A stretch of DNA of 64,000 bases from Pseudomonas sp. ANT_J12 (GCF_008370045.1 NZ_VOBN01000015.1:1-64000), one strand, 5' to 3'; positions 44,591-53,808 are shown, numbered from the stretch's first letter. Program-made: numbers and translations. Notes: a model not told the origin generated them from the sequence alone.

Positions 44591-46475
44591 GGGCCGTAGC
44601 CTCCGCACTGATAGGGCCGGCGTACTCAGGTTTGAGTCGTCCATCCTGGTCCAGGAGCCAGGCATCCATGACTTGACGTACCACCGGTGCGGCGACGCCG
44701 GAGCCGGACTCGCCGTTCTCGACCATCACCGACACCACGATTTTCGGGTTGTCGGCCGGCGCGAAGCCGACGAACAAGGCGTGGTCGCGGTGACGCTCCT
44801 GCACCTTGGAGCGGTCGTACTTCTCGCCTTGCTTGATCGCGACCACCTGGGCCGTACCGCTTTTGCCGGCGATCCGGTATTGCGCACCGATTGCCGCTTT
44901 GCGCGCGGTACCGCGTGCGCCGTGCATTACTTGCTGCATGCCGTGGTTGACCTTGGTCCAGTCCGACGGGTCGCGCAGGATGATGTCCGGCATCGGATTT
45001 TCATCCTTGGGCTTTTCACCTTCGACGGTCTTGGCCAGGTGCGGACGGTTCCACACGCCTTTGTTGGCCACCAGCGCCGTGGCTTGCGCCAGTTGCAGCG
45101 GCGTGGATTGCATGTAGCCCTGGCCGATCCCCAGGATCAGGGTTTCGCCCGGGAACCAGGCCTGACGCCGGGTCGCACGCTTCCACTCCCGGGACGGCAT
45201 CAGCCCCGGCGACTCTTCAAACATGTCCAGCGAGACCTTCTGGCCAATGCCGAACTTGCCCAGGTACGAGGACAAGCGGTCGATGCCCAGCTTGTGGGCC
45301 AGGTCATAGAAGTAGGTGTCGTTGGAACGCATGATCGCCGTGTCCAGGTCGACGTAGCCGTCGCCGGTACGGTTCCAGTTGCGGTATTTGTGATCGTAGT
45401 TGGGCAGCATGTAGTAGCCGGGGTCGAACACGCGGGTCGACGCCGTGACCACGCCAGAATCGAGGCCGGCAATCGCCACCGCAGGCTTGATCGTCGAGCC
45501 CGGCGGGTACAGCCCGCGCAGCACGCGGTTGAACAGCGGCCGATCGATGGAATCGCGCAACTCGGCATAGGCCTTGAAGCTGATGCCGGTGACGAACAGA
45601 TTCGGGTCGAAGCTCGGCGCACTGACCATGGCCAGGACTTCGCCGGTGTTCGGGTCCAGCGCCACCACCGCACCACGGCGACCGCCGAGTGCCGCTTCGG
45701 CGGCTTCCTGCAATTTGATGTCCAGGCTCAGGACGATGTCCTTGCCGGGAATCGGATCGGTACGCTTGAGCACGCGCAATACGCGGCCCCGAGCGTTGGT
45801 CTCGACTTCTTCGTAACCCACCTGGCCGTGCAGTTCGGGCTCGTAGAAGCGTTCGATGCCGGTCTTGCCAATTTGATGAGTACCGCTGTAACCCACCGGG
45901 TCCAGGGTTTTGAGCTCTTTCTCGTTGATCCGGCCCATGTAACCCACGGAGTGCGCGAAGTGCGCGCCCTGAGGGTAATGCCGCACCAACTGCGCGACCA
46001 CCTCAACACCCGGCAGCCGGAACTGGTTCACCGCGATCCGGGCGATCTGCTCTTCGGTCAGCTCGAACAGGATCGGCACCGGCTCGAATGGCCGGCGCCC
46101 CTGCTTCATGCGCTTCTCGAAGATCACCCGGTCCTCGGGGGTCAGTTCCAGCACCTGGACGATCACGTCGAGCACTTGCTGCCAGTCGCCGGAGCGCTCG
46201 CGGGTCATGCTCAAACTGAAGCTGGGCCGGTTATCGGCCACCACCACGCCATTACGGTCGAAGATCAACCCGCGAGTCGGCGGAATCGGCTGCACGTGGA
46301 CGCGGTTGTTTTCCGACAGGGTCGAGTGGTACTCGTACTGGATGACCTGAAGGAAATACAGCCGCGCGATCAGCACGCAGATCAGCGCCACCACCGCAAT
46401 TGCCCCGAACACGACGCGGCCACGCACCAGACGGGCGTCTTTTTCGTGGTCCTTGATGCGGATCGGCTGGGACAT
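44580..46475 (-). CDS. mrdA: Penicillin-binding protein 2 (elongasome transpeptidase)
   Basis: 631 aa from ATG 46475 (MSQPIRIKDHEKDARLVRGR). A single N-terminal membrane helix (~20-42); PBP dimer domain (~62-235) with the TRGLIFDRNG motif; transpeptidase with SxxK Ser327-Lys330 (PPGSTIKPA), SxN Ser384-Asn385-Asp386 and KTG-type K538-S-G-T541. It crosslinks lateral wall peptidoglycan with RodA; target of amdinocillin. Called pbpA in P. aeruginosa. Confidence 0.95.
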   Translation of the reverse strand: MSQPIRIKDHEKDARLVRGRVVFGAIAVVALICVLIARLYFLQVIQYEYHSTLSENNRVHVQPIPPTRGLIFDRNGVVVADNRPSFSLSMTRERSGDWQQVLDVIVQVLELTPEDRVIFEKRMKQGRRPFEPVPILFELTEEQIARIAVNQFRLPGVEVVAQLVRHYPQGAHFAHSVGYMGRINEKELKTLDPVGYSGTHQIGKTGIERFYEPELHGQVGYEEVETNARGRVLRVLKRTDPIPGKDIVLSLDIKLQEAAEAALGGRRGAVVALDPNTGEVLAMVSAPSFDPNLFVTGISFKAYAELRDSIDRPLFNRVLRGLYPPGSTIKPAVAIAGLDSGVVTASTRVFDPGYYMLPNYDHKYRNWNRTGDGYVDLDTAIMRSNDTYFYDLAHKLGIDRLSSYLGKFGIGQKVSLDMFEESPGLMPSREWKRATRRQAWFPGETLILGIGQGYMQSTPLQLAQATALVANKGVWNRPHLAKTVEGEKPKDENPMPDIILRDPSDWTKVNHGMQQVMHGARGTARKAAIGAQYRIAGKSGTAQVVAIKQGEKYDRSKVQERHRDHALFVGFAPADNPKIVVSVMVENGESGSGVAAPVVRQVMDAWLLDQDGRLKPEYAGPISAEATAREE

Positions 46476-46485
46476 GAGGGCAGAA

Positions 46486-46953
46486 CTACTTGTGGTAAGG
46501 GTGGCCGGACAGGACTGTCCAGGCACGATACAACTGTTCGCCGATCAGAATCCGCACCAGCGGGTGCGGCAACGTCAACGGCGACAACGACCAACGCTGA
46601 TCGGCCCGGGCACAGACTTCCGGCGCCAGCCCCTCGGGGCCGCCGACCATGAAATTCACCGTGCGCGAATCCAGCCGCCAGCGATCGAGTTCGACCGCCA
46701 GTTGCTCGGTGCTCCAGGGCTTGCCGTGGACTTCGAGGGTGACAACCCGCTCGTTTGGCCCGACCTTGGCCAGCATGGCTTCGCCTTCCTGACGGATGAA
46801 GCGCGCCACGTCGGCGTTCTTGCCACGGGTGTTGAGCGGTATTTCCACCAGTTCCAGCGCCAGCTCGGACGGAAGACGCTTGGCATATTCATGCCAGCCT
46901 TCTTCCACCCACTTGGGCATGCGTGAACCGACGGCGATCAGTCGCAGTCGCAC
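46486..46953 (-). CDS. rlmH: 23S rRNA (pseudouridine-1915 N3)-methyltransferase
   Basis: 155 aa SPOUT methyltransferase with a trefoil knot: MRLRLIAVGSRMPKWV start, conserved FMVGGPEGLAPEVCARAD SAM loop and the C-terminal LPHPLVRILIGEQLYRAW. It methylates m3Psi1915 in helix 69 of 70S ribosomes. Ten bases before mrdA and next to rsfS, as in most gammaproteobacteria. Confidence 0.97.
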   Translation of the reverse strand: MRLRLIAVGSRMPKWVEEGWHEYAKRLPSELALELVEIPLNTRGKNADVARFIRQEGEAMLAKVGPNERVVTLEVHGKPWSTEQLAVELDRWRLDSRTVNFMVGGPEGLAPEVCARADQRWSLSPLTLPHPLVRILIGEQLYRAWTVLSGHPYHK

Positions 46954-46962
46954 AGCAATCCC

Positions 46963-47457
46963 TTACAGCTGGTCTTTGTTGAGCTTGATGAAATGCTCGT
47001 GGGTGTTTTCCGGGCTGTGGTGAGCCGCGTTCAGCGCACGGCTCTGCTCGGCACCGGACCACAGACGCTCGAGGTCGTAAAACTGACGCGCCGAAGCGGT
47101 CATCATGTGCACGATCACGTCGTCCATATCCAGCAGGACCCAGTCGCTGTCACCCTTGCCTTCTTCACCCAGTGGCTTGACGCCCAGGGCTTTGACGGCT
47201 TCGCGAACCTTGTCCAGCATCGCGCCGATCTGGCGGTTGGAGGTACCGGTAGCGATGATCATGTAGTCGGTGATGCTCTGCTTTTCGCGAACGTCGATGA
47301 CCTGGATGTCCTGGCCTTTCACGTCTTCCAGGGCAGCTACGGCAATCTTGACCAGCTCATCACCCTTCAGCGGCTCGGTGGTGAGGACCGGCTCAGGCAG
47401 AGGGGCGCTCTTGAACGTGCCTTTGCGCTTTACTTTAGTTACGTCTTTGTTCGTCAT
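46963..47457 (-). CDS. rsfS: Ribosomal silencing factor RsfS
   Basis: 164 aa. The RsfS (DUF143) domain occupies ~35-140: VIDVREKQSITDYMIIATGTS, NRQIGAMLDKVREAVK and DWVLLDMDDVIVHMM. It binds uL14 and blocks subunit joining when nutrients are low. The ~30-residue basic N-terminal extension (MTNKDVTKVKRKGTF...) and a His/Asn-rich tail are longer than in E. coli. Confidence 0.95.
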   Translation of the reverse strand: MTNKDVTKVKRKGTFKSAPLPEPVLTTEPLKGDELVKIAVAALEDVKGQDIQVIDVREKQSITDYMIIATGTSNRQIGAMLDKVREAVKALGVKPLGEEGKGDSDWVLLDMDDVIVHMMTASARQFYDLERLWSGAEQSRALNAAHHSPENTHEHFIKLNKDQL

Positions 47458-47531
47458 ATAAAACTCGTTTTGCTCATATGTTCGGGCGTTTCAATACACG
47501 TCATTTCGTGCCTTGAAACCTGCCCTTTTTT

Positions 47532-48221
47532 TCAGTTCGACGCACGGTACAGACCGTGCGCATCGATGTAGGCCAGGACCGCGTCGGGCACCAGGAAACG
47601 TACCGACTTACCGCTGGCCAGCAGTTGACGGATCTGGGTGGCGGATACCGCGAGCGGCGTCTGCCAGACGAATGCAATCTGTCCGCTCGGCCCTTTGAGG
47701 GCCAGCGGGTCGCTCACCGAGCGTGCCGCCAACAGATTGCGCAAGGCATCCGGCGGTTCGCTGTCGGCATCCGGGCGTTGCAGCACCAGGATGTGGCAAT
47801 GCTGGAGCAACTCTTCCCAGCGGTGCCAAGTGGGCAGGCCGCAAAATGCGTCCCAGCCCAAAAGTAGAAAAACCTGGGTGTCCGCGGCCATTTCGGCACG
47901 CATCAATTCCAGGGTATCGATAGTGTAGGACGGTTTGTCCCGCTGCAATTCGCGGGCGTCCACCACCAACGGCGCCACACCAGCCACCGCGCACTCGACC
48001 ATCGCCAGGCGATCCTTGGCCGACACCTGCGGCGTGTCCCGATGGGGCGGTCTGGCACTGGGTGTCAGACGCAGCTCATCGAGCCCAAGGGATTCGGCGA
48101 CTTCCAGTGCACCGCGCAAATGGCCGATGTGCACCGGGTCGAAGGTGCCGCCCAGCACGCCAATGCGTCGAGGCCCAGCCTCGCCGGCAGTGATCGGGGC
48201 TGACGGGTCGAGGTCGCCCAA
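47532..48221 (-). CDS. nadD: Nicotinate-nucleotide adenylyltransferase
   Basis: 229 aa if the TTG at 48221 is the start, one base after the proA stop, with AGGAG ten bases upstream inside proA. The upstream ATG frame overlaps proA by 35 bases and is less likely. Signatures: IGVLGGTFDPVHIGHLRGA (nucleotide-binding GGTFDPVHxGH), LLLGWDAFCGLPTWHRWEEL and SATQIRQLL. It makes deamido-NAD. The start choice is uncertain. Confidence 0.93.
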   Translation of the reverse strand: MGDLDPSAPITAGEAGPRRIGVLGGTFDPVHIGHLRGALEVAESLGLDELRLTPSARPPHRDTPQVSAKDRLAMVECAVAGVAPLVVDARELQRDKPSYTIDTLELMRAEMAADTQVFLLLGWDAFCGLPTWHRWEELLQHCHILVLQRPDADSEPPDALRNLLAARSVSDPLALKGPSGQIAFVWQTPLAVSATQIRQLLASGKSVRFLVPDAVLAYIDAHGLYRASN

Positions 48222-48222
48222 G

Positions 48223-49494
48223 TCAGACCGACTCCTGTCCGCGCAACTGGCCATCACCGACCACGATGTACTTCTCGCAGGTCAGACCTTCGAGGCCCAC
48301 CGGGCCGCGGGCGTGCAGCTTATCAGTAGAAATGCCAATCTCGGCACCCAATCCGTATTCAAAGCCATCGGCGAAGCAGGTCGGGGTGTTGATCATCACC
48401 GACGACGAGTCGACTTCCGCCACGAAACGCCGGGTGTCCGCCAGGTTTTCACTGACGATGGAATCGGTGTGATGGGAGCCGTATTTGTTGATGTGCTCGA
48501 TGGCCTGAGCCAGCCCGTCGACCACGCGGATCGACAGAATCGGCGCCAGGTATTCGGTGGACCAGTCGTCTTCAGTCGCGGCAACGGCCTCGATGATCGA
48601 CCGGGTGCGTTCGCAACCACGCAGCTCGACGCCTTTTTCGCGGAACTGGGCCGCCATCGACGGCAGGAAATCTTTGGCAACGCTTTGATCCACCAGCAGC
48701 GTTTCCATCGCGCCGCAGATGCCATAACGGTAAGTCTTGGCATTGAAGGCGATGCGCTGGGCTTTCGGCAGATCGGCGTGGGCACTGACGTAGACGTGGC
48801 AAATGCCGTCCAGGTGCTTGATCACCGGCACGCGGGCGTCACGGCTGACCCGTTCGATCAGGCCCTTGCCACCGCGTGGCACGATGACGTCCACGTACTC
48901 CGGCATGGTGATCAGAGCGCCAACGGCAGCACGGTCGGTGGTCTCGACCACTTGCACCACGGCGGCCGGCAGCTCGGCCTCGGCCAGGCCGCGCTGGATG
49001 CAGGCCGCAATGGCACGGTTGGAATGAATCGCTTCGGAGCCGCCGCGCAGGATGGTTGCGTTACCGGATTTCAGGCACAGGCTGGCGGCGTCGATGGTCA
49101 CGTTGGGCCGGGACTCGTAGATGATCCCGATCACGCCCAGCGGCACGCGCATCTTGCCGACCTGAATGCCCGACGGGCGGAAGCTCATGTCGCGGATGGC
49201 GCCGACCGGGTCCGGCAGGGCCGCGACCTGGCGCAGGCCGACGATCATGCCGTCGATGCGTGCCGGGGTCAGTGCCAGGCGTTCCAGCAACGCAGCTTCA
49301 AGCCCATTCGCCCGACCGGCGGCCAGATCCAGCTCATTGGCGGCCGTCAACTCGGCACGCGCGGCGTCCAGCGCATTGGCGGCAGCCTGCAAGGCGCGGT
49401 TTTTCTGCGCAGTGCTGGCACGGCCGATGATGCGCGACGCTTCGCGGGCAGCGCGACCCAGGCGGGTCATGTAGTCGAGGACGGACTCAGTCAT
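48223..49494 (-). CDS. proA: Glutamate-5-semialdehyde dehydrogenase
   Basis: 423 aa aldehyde-dehydrogenase-fold enzyme of proline synthesis (gamma-glutamyl phosphate to glutamate semialdehyde). Conserved PLGVIGIIYESRPNVTIDAA, GNATILRGGSEAIHSN, IVPRGGKGLIERV and the catalytic Cys in RYGICGAMETLLV. First gene of the proA-nadD-rsfS-rlmH run. proB is not adjacent. Confidence 0.96.
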   Translation of the reverse strand: MTESVLDYMTRLGRAAREASRIIGRASTAQKNRALQAAANALDAARAELTAANELDLAAGRANGLEAALLERLALTPARIDGMIVGLRQVAALPDPVGAIRDMSFRPSGIQVGKMRVPLGVIGIIYESRPNVTIDAASLCLKSGNATILRGGSEAIHSNRAIAACIQRGLAEAELPAAVVQVVETTDRAAVGALITMPEYVDVIVPRGGKGLIERVSRDARVPVIKHLDGICHVYVSAHADLPKAQRIAFNAKTYRYGICGAMETLLVDQSVAKDFLPSMAAQFREKGVELRGCERTRSIIEAVAATEDDWSTEYLAPILSIRVVDGLAQAIEHINKYGSHHTDSIVSENLADTRRFVAEVDSSSVMINTPTCFADGFEYGLGAEIGISTDKLHARGPVGLEGLTCEKYIVVGDGQLRGQESV

Positions 49495-49670
49495 GTCTGA
49501 TGGGATCTTGGCAAAGATGAAAGCGGCAGATTATAGCTGTCGCGTCCTAGGACTAACAGCGGTGACAGGCGGATGGTCGAAATGGAGGGCAATTTGCCGA
49601 CGTTCAGCCGTGATTAAGCTGCAAATTGTTATCATCGCCGCTCAATCAGCCCTGATAAACGCCGTTCATC

Positions 49671-50366
49671 ATGTCCAACCTGACTGTTCGCGCTTCCCTT
49701 TCGGCCCTGCCCACGGCGCTGCCGGATGCTTTTTTTGACCGCGACGCGCAAGTCCTGGCCCGGGATTTACTCGGCAAAGTCATCCGTCACCGGGTCGGCG
49801 ACCTGTGGCTCAGCGCCCGGATCATCGAGACCGAAGCCTATTACTGCGAAGAAAAAGGCAGCCACGCGTCCCTCGGCTACACAGAAAAGCGTAAGGCTTT
49901 GTTTCTGGATGGCGGCCACATCTATATGTATTACGCCCGAGGCGGTGATTCCCTGAACTTCAGCGCCCAGGGCCCGGGCAACGCAGTGCTGATCAAATCC
50001 GCCTACCCGTGGGTCGATGAGTTGAGCGGACCGGCGAGCCTGGCGCAGATGCTGCTGAACAACCCCGACGCCCAGGGTCGCCCTCGCCCTTCGCAAAAAC
50101 TCTGCGCCGGCCAGACCTTGCTGTGCAAATCGCTGGGGCTGAAGGTGCCGGTCTGGGACGCCAAGCGCTTTGATCATGAAGTGCTGCTGGTGCAAGACAT
50201 CGGCCCCGCCCCCGCCCACATCATTCAAACCACGCGCCTGGGCATTCCCCATGGCCGTGACGAACACCTGATGTACCGCTTCGTCGATGCGGCGTATGCG
50301 CCGTACTGCACGCGGAACCCGCTGCGCCGAGGGCAAGTCGAAGGTCGCGATTATTTTTTGCTGTGA
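49671..50366 (+). CDS. DNA-3-methyladenine glycosylase (AAG/MPG family)
   Basis: 231 aa of the alkyladenine glycosylase family (PF02245). DAFFDRDAQVLARDLLGKVIRH, RIIETEAYYCEEKGSHA with the catalytic Glu region, YMYYARGGDSLNFSA and VLIKSAYP are visible. It removes 3-methyladenine and related lesions. Length is near the family's ~200-230. Divergent from proA and followed by a small REP-like motif. Confidence 0.93.
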   Translation: MSNLTVRASLSALPTALPDAFFDRDAQVLARDLLGKVIRHRVGDLWLSARIIETEAYYCEEKGSHASLGYTEKRKALFLDGGHIYMYYARGGDSLNFSAQGPGNAVLIKSAYPWVDELSGPASLAQMLLNNPDAQGRPRPSQKLCAGQTLLCKSLGLKVPVWDAKRFDHEVLLVQDIGPAPAHIIQTTRLGIPHGRDEHLMYRFVDAAYAPYCTRNPLRRGQVEGRDYFLL

Positions 50367-50382
50367 ACCCAATTCCCCGTAG

Positions 50383-50406
50383 TAGCTGCCGAAGGCTGCG
50401 CCTACG
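50383..50406. repeat. Short REP-like palindrome
   Basis: GTAGCTGCCG...CTGCGCCTAC forms an imperfect inverted repeat just after the glycosylase gene. It is a half-size motif of a type common in Pseudomonas genomes. Confidence 0.6.
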
Positions 50407-50435
50407 AGTTTATGAACAATGATGGAGTTGTACGT

Positions 50436-51752
50436 ATGGGCCCATGGCTCGATAGCATCACCGGGTGGTTGACGGTCAATCCACAGTGGCTGGCCGCCGC
50501 GGTGTTTATAGTGGCCTGCGTGGAATGCCTGGCGATTGCCGGGTTGATCGTACCGGGCACCGTCCTGCTGTTTGCCGTGGCGGTACTGGCCGGCAGCGGT
50601 GCGTTGTCGCTGGGCGAAACGCTGTTGCTGGGGTTTCTCGGCGGTTTGCTGGGTGACGGGGTGTCGTACTTCCTGGGACGCCATTTCCATCAGAACATCC
50701 GGCGCCTGCCCGGCCTGCGCCATCACCCGGAATGGATCGCCGGGGCGGAGTCTTACTTCCAGCGCTACGGAATTGCCAGCCTGCTGGTCGGACGCTTCAT
50801 CGGCCCATTGCGACCGATGCTGCCGATGGTCGCCGGGATGTTCGACATGCCTTTCCCGCGCTTCGCCGCCGTCAGCCTGTTGGCCGCCGCCGGCTGGAGC
50901 ATTGCTTATCTGCTGCCCGGCTGGGCCACGGGCGCGGCGATTCGCCTGCCCTTGCCGGAGGGTTTCTGGCCGGAAGCGGGCATTGTCGCCGGCAGCATCG
51001 CAGTGATGATCGGCTTGAGCGTCACCAGCAGCTTGCGTCGCCATCGCCACGCCACCGCCTACATTGCCGGCCTGGGCCTGGTGATTTTGATCGGGCTGTT
51101 TATCGGCTATCCGCACCTGACCGCCCTCGACCAGGGCTTGATGACCCTGGTGCAGGAACACCGCAACCCGATGCTGGATGAGGTGGCGGTCACCTTCACG
51201 TTGATCGGCGAGTTCCGCAACATGTTGGTGTTCAGCGCCCTGCTGACGGGTTTGCTGTTGCTCACCCGACAATGGCGCCAGGCGATTTTCGCGGGCGGCG
51301 CGTTGCTGTTTACCGCGCTGGGCAACACCGTAACCAAGCAGTTTTTCGCCCGGGTGCGTCCGGAAGTGTTGAGCGACCCACTGACCAGTTACAGCATGCC
51401 CAGCGGCCACGCCTCCGGCTCCTTCGCGCTGTTCCTGGCCATCGCCGTCCTGGCCGGACGCGGACAACCGCCACGCATGCGCCTGACCTGGCTGCTATTG
51501 GGGTGCCTGCCGGCATTGGCGATTGCGTTGTCGCGGGTCTATTTGGGCGCGCATTGGCCGACGGACGTGCTGGCCGGCGCGATGCTGGCGGCCGGTGTCT
51601 GCGCGGCGAGCCTGTGGCTGAGCCAACGCCAGACGCCGCTCAACCCCATGCCACCCAAGGTCTGGTGGCTGGTGCTGCCGTCGCTGCTGGCGTTGTTTGC
51701 CTTTTTTGCGTTGCGGCATCTGCCGCATATGATGTTGCGGTATGCGTATTAA
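50436..51752 (+). CDS. Bifunctional DedA-family / PAP2 phosphatase membrane protein
   Basis: 438 aa from ATG 50436 (MGPWLDSITGWLTV), with GGAG 8 bases upstream; an ATG at 50412 lies in the repeat. Residues ~1-200 are a DedA/VTT-type domain (GLIVPGTVLLFAVAVLAG, LLGDGVSYFLGRHF, ASLLVGRFIGPLRPMLPMVAG). Residues ~225-420 are a PAP2 phosphatase with KQFFARVRP, PSGHASGSF and SRVYLGAHWPTDVLAG. DedA proteins flip undecaprenyl phosphate or lipids and PAP2 enzymes dephosphorylate undecaprenyl pyrophosphate or phosphatidic acid, so the fusion may couple the two. Confidence 0.93.
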   Translation: MGPWLDSITGWLTVNPQWLAAAVFIVACVECLAIAGLIVPGTVLLFAVAVLAGSGALSLGETLLLGFLGGLLGDGVSYFLGRHFHQNIRRLPGLRHHPEWIAGAESYFQRYGIASLLVGRFIGPLRPMLPMVAGMFDMPFPRFAAVSLLAAAGWSIAYLLPGWATGAAIRLPLPEGFWPEAGIVAGSIAVMIGLSVTSSLRRHRHATAYIAGLGLVILIGLFIGYPHLTALDQGLMTLVQEHRNPMLDEVAVTFTLIGEFRNMLVFSALLTGLLLLTRQWRQAIFAGGALLFTALGNTVTKQFFARVRPEVLSDPLTSYSMPSGHASGSFALFLAIAVLAGRGQPPRMRLTWLLLGCLPALAIALSRVYLGAHWPTDVLAGAMLAAGVCAASLWLSQRQTPLNPMPPKVWWLVLPSLLALFAFFALRHLPHMMLRYAY

Positions 51753-52184
51753 CATATAGCGCGAACGGCTTGGCACTGCGCCGTTATTTGTGCGTGGGTG
51801 CCAGGCTGTCGATATCGCCGCACAATGCCGATTCGAAACTCATCCACGCCTGCCGCTCATAACGTTCATTTTATAGCCGCTTCCTGCACGTGAAAGTTGC
51901 AGATATGCCCCCCAAAAACTTTATTTAAGTATCGCCACACTCTGTCATCACAACTTCCAAATTTCGTCATCAGGCATACTCCCCTCCTGTGAGCAAACAA
52001 AGACCCGTTGACATATCGCCCTCCTGCCCCACCCAGTACTGGCTTAATACAAAATAAAACTGCCAAACATTTAATCCACATAGAAACACTTTAAAACAGA
52101 CATCTAGTTGCCATAAACCACGACCACAACCAAACTTCCCGCCGTCAATCAGACACCCCACCAACCCAATGCAAGGATTGCAAT
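51753..52184. other. 432-bp AT-richer intergenic region
   Basis: No credible ORF on either strand. Composition changes near 51860 to AT-rich, marking the left side of a small lower-GC patch. A perfect TTGACA at 52008-52013 has no good -10 partner at 17 bases (ACCCAG), so I do not call a promoter. The ribosome-binding site AAGGAT is at 52171-52176, before the 188-aa gene. Confidence 0.65.
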
Positions 52185-52751
52185 ATGGCTGATATCAAGA
52201 ACTCTTTTCTGGCGACACTTTCCCTGGCAGGAAAACCGCTGGTTCTCATGCAACACAAGCTGGAATATCTTCTGACCGATAAGACGCTCACACCTGAACG
52301 TCGCGCCGAATTGACGGATTATCTGGGCCGAGAAGATATCCGTAAAATGATTACTACTGCAGACTACGGCACCGTCGAACCACTGGAACTCTATTTTCGC
52401 CGTGGAAGCGAAAACTACACTATCTTCATTCGCGACCCGATCAGCTTCCGCGGTAATGCCTTCAGCATGGAATATGCCGCCCGCAGCCTGATCGCCTACA
52501 GCAGCGATTCGCCAACCCGCTTTCATTTGAGGCAGGGCCGACGGAAAGTACTGCTGACGGATTTGATCAAAGACGCAGCACCGATTGAGTTGTTCAGCCA
52601 TTCCAAGGAAGTCAACATCAAGGCCGTACTCAATACTCCAGTACTTGAGCATTTCACCGATCTGCCTTCGCGCATCGACGGCAAAGAGGCGGAATTTGTA
52701 CTCAGCATTATCGAGCGCAATGTCGCCCCACTGCGTGACGAAATCCAATAA
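52185..52751 (+). CDS. Hypothetical protein A of a diverged paralogue pair
   Basis: 188 aa, soluble, no signal peptide. It begins MADIKNSFLATLSLAGKPLV and ends EFVLSIIERNVAPLRDEIQ. By eye it aligns end to end with the protein at 52918-53496: shared NS-x-F...L...G-x-PLVL-x-Q...L near the start, PL-x-x-x-F...Y in the middle, and EFVLSII / AFVLKIV near the end. I know no family for either. Codon use is less GC-rich than the flanking genes. Confidence 0.75.
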   Translation: MADIKNSFLATLSLAGKPLVLMQHKLEYLLTDKTLTPERRAELTDYLGREDIRKMITTADYGTVEPLELYFRRGSENYTIFIRDPISFRGNAFSMEYAARSLIAYSSDSPTRFHLRQGRRKVLLTDLIKDAAPIELFSHSKEVNIKAVLNTPVLEHFTDLPSRIDGKEAEFVLSIIERNVAPLRDEIQ

Positions 52752-52759
52752 GGCGGTCC

Positions 52760-52794
52760 GGATCACAGCGCTGACAGAAATGGCGCTGTGATCC
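52760..52794 (+). terminator. Hairpin after hypothetical gene A
   Basis: A perfect 12-bp stem (52760-52771 with 52783-52794) with an 11-base loop lies 9 bases after the stop. It has no T-run. A second hairpin (GGCCGACC at 52818-52825 with 52832-52839, AAAAA loop) follows. Confidence 0.55.
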
Positions 52795-52880
52795 ATTGGT
52801 ATTGGATGGCAAGACCAGGCCGACCAAAAACGGTCGGCCACTGTCATTTCTTTCCGCGTTTTAGAACGAAAGGCCCCGTC

Positions 52881-52911
52881 AAAAAAGCCATCGACCGTCA
52901 CAGCCGATGGC
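52881..52911 (-). terminator. Intrinsic terminator of the minus-strand hypothetical gene B
   Basis: On the minus strand GCCATCGG (52911-52904) pairs with CGATGGC (52893-52887), followed by a run of six T residues (52886-52881). It lies 7 bases past the gene's stop. Confidence 0.8.
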
Positions 52912-52917
52912 GTACAT

Positions 52918-53496
52918 TCACTCTGTAATGGGCACGGTTTTATCGACAATCTTGAGAACAAACGCGACGGGCGTATTGTTCAACGCGTCATGCACCGTGG
53001 CATTGGGGTCCACATCCATGAAGTATTTTTTCCCCGCCTCGTCAGCCTTATACAAGGGTCGCCCCCTCCGCTCACTGACGATTTGCACATAAGAGGGGCC
53101 CGCGCTGAGGTGTTCAAACTTCGCTCTTTCCACACCATGCTTGCGTATTGAAAACAAATCAGCTGCCGCGTTATCGCTCACTGACAAATGAAAGGTGCCG
53201 GCCTCAATCTTTAAACGCCACCCGTCAAACATTCCTCGCAACACGGCCGTCACGATGTACTTGTCGTCCTGCAAAGAAAACTTGAACAACAAAGGTTTGT
53301 CATCTTCATGATCAGCCAATGTCACAAAACTGGTACCACTGCGGTCTGTCAACGCCACTTCAACGTCCAGGCGTTCACGCCGGGTGATGCGGGGGTCCCG
53401 CAGTCTCCGCTTCAGACGCTGCTGATTAAGGACTAACGGCAATCCGTCGACATAAAGATTAGCCATGAAAGCACTGTTACTGTTTTCCAACGACAT
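52918..53496 (-). CDS. Hypothetical protein B of a diverged paralogue pair
   Basis: 192 aa from the ATG at 53496 (MSLENSNSAFMANLYVDG); the upstream in-frame ATG has no ribosome-binding site. Soluble, no signal peptide, mixed beta-rich pattern (PLLFKFSLQDDKYIVTAVLRG; GWRLKIEAGTFHLSVSD). Similar in layout to the 188-aa protein at 52185-52751 and convergent with it. Function unknown. Placement in a low-GC patch suggests transfer. Confidence 0.75.
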   Translation of the reverse strand: MSLENSNSAFMANLYVDGLPLVLNQQRLKRRLRDPRITRRERLDVEVALTDRSGTSFVTLADHEDDKPLLFKFSLQDDKYIVTAVLRGMFDGWRLKIEAGTFHLSVSDNAAADLFSIRKHGVERAKFEHLSAGPSYVQIVSERRGRPLYKADEAGKKYFMDVDPNATVHDALNNTPVAFVLKIVDKTVPITE

Positions 53497-53592
53497 ACAA
53501 CCACCCACACATATTAATTTTGACGCCACCTTGCTCTTGCCGCGCATCGCCGAAGCCAAGGGGACATAGGCTCAAATTAGAATCGAAGTGTT

Positions 53593-53808
53593 TTAACCCG
53601 CAACCGTTATAGAACCTGCATCATCGTTCAGGCTTACGACTGGCAACTTGGCACGTTTGCGCTTGCGGCGTTCCAGCACCATCGAGTCGGCATAAAAGCC
53701 GGCGCCTTCAATAATATGTTTGGAGTTGTGATCACTCGCCGCATGCTTTAACAAGTAGCGACCTGCGATATCATCCCAGAACGCCCATTCATCTTCATAA
53801 ATAATCAT
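53593..53808 (-). CDS. Small hypothetical protein
   Basis: 71 aa from ATG 53808 (MIIYEDEWAFWDDIAGRYLL), with AAGGA 7 bases upstream; the two GTG codons before it are less likely. Aromatic- and acid-rich N terminus, then a basic patch (ERRKRKRAKLP). It lies 97 bases upstream of protein B on the same strand, so probably the same transcript. No family recognised. Confidence 0.6.
   Translation of the reverse strand: MIIYEDEWAFWDDIAGRYLLKHAASDHNSKHIIEGAGFYADSMVLERRKRKRAKLPVVSLNDDAGSITVAG

Noticed and set aside
44346..46652. 768-codon plus-strand ORF
   Set aside because: Fully antisense to rodA and mrdA; translation is His/Arg/Gln-rich with no family motif, a usual artefact of high-GC codon bias.
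52008..52036. Promoter from the perfect TTGACA at 52008
   Set aside because: No -10-like hexamer at 16-18 bases downstream.
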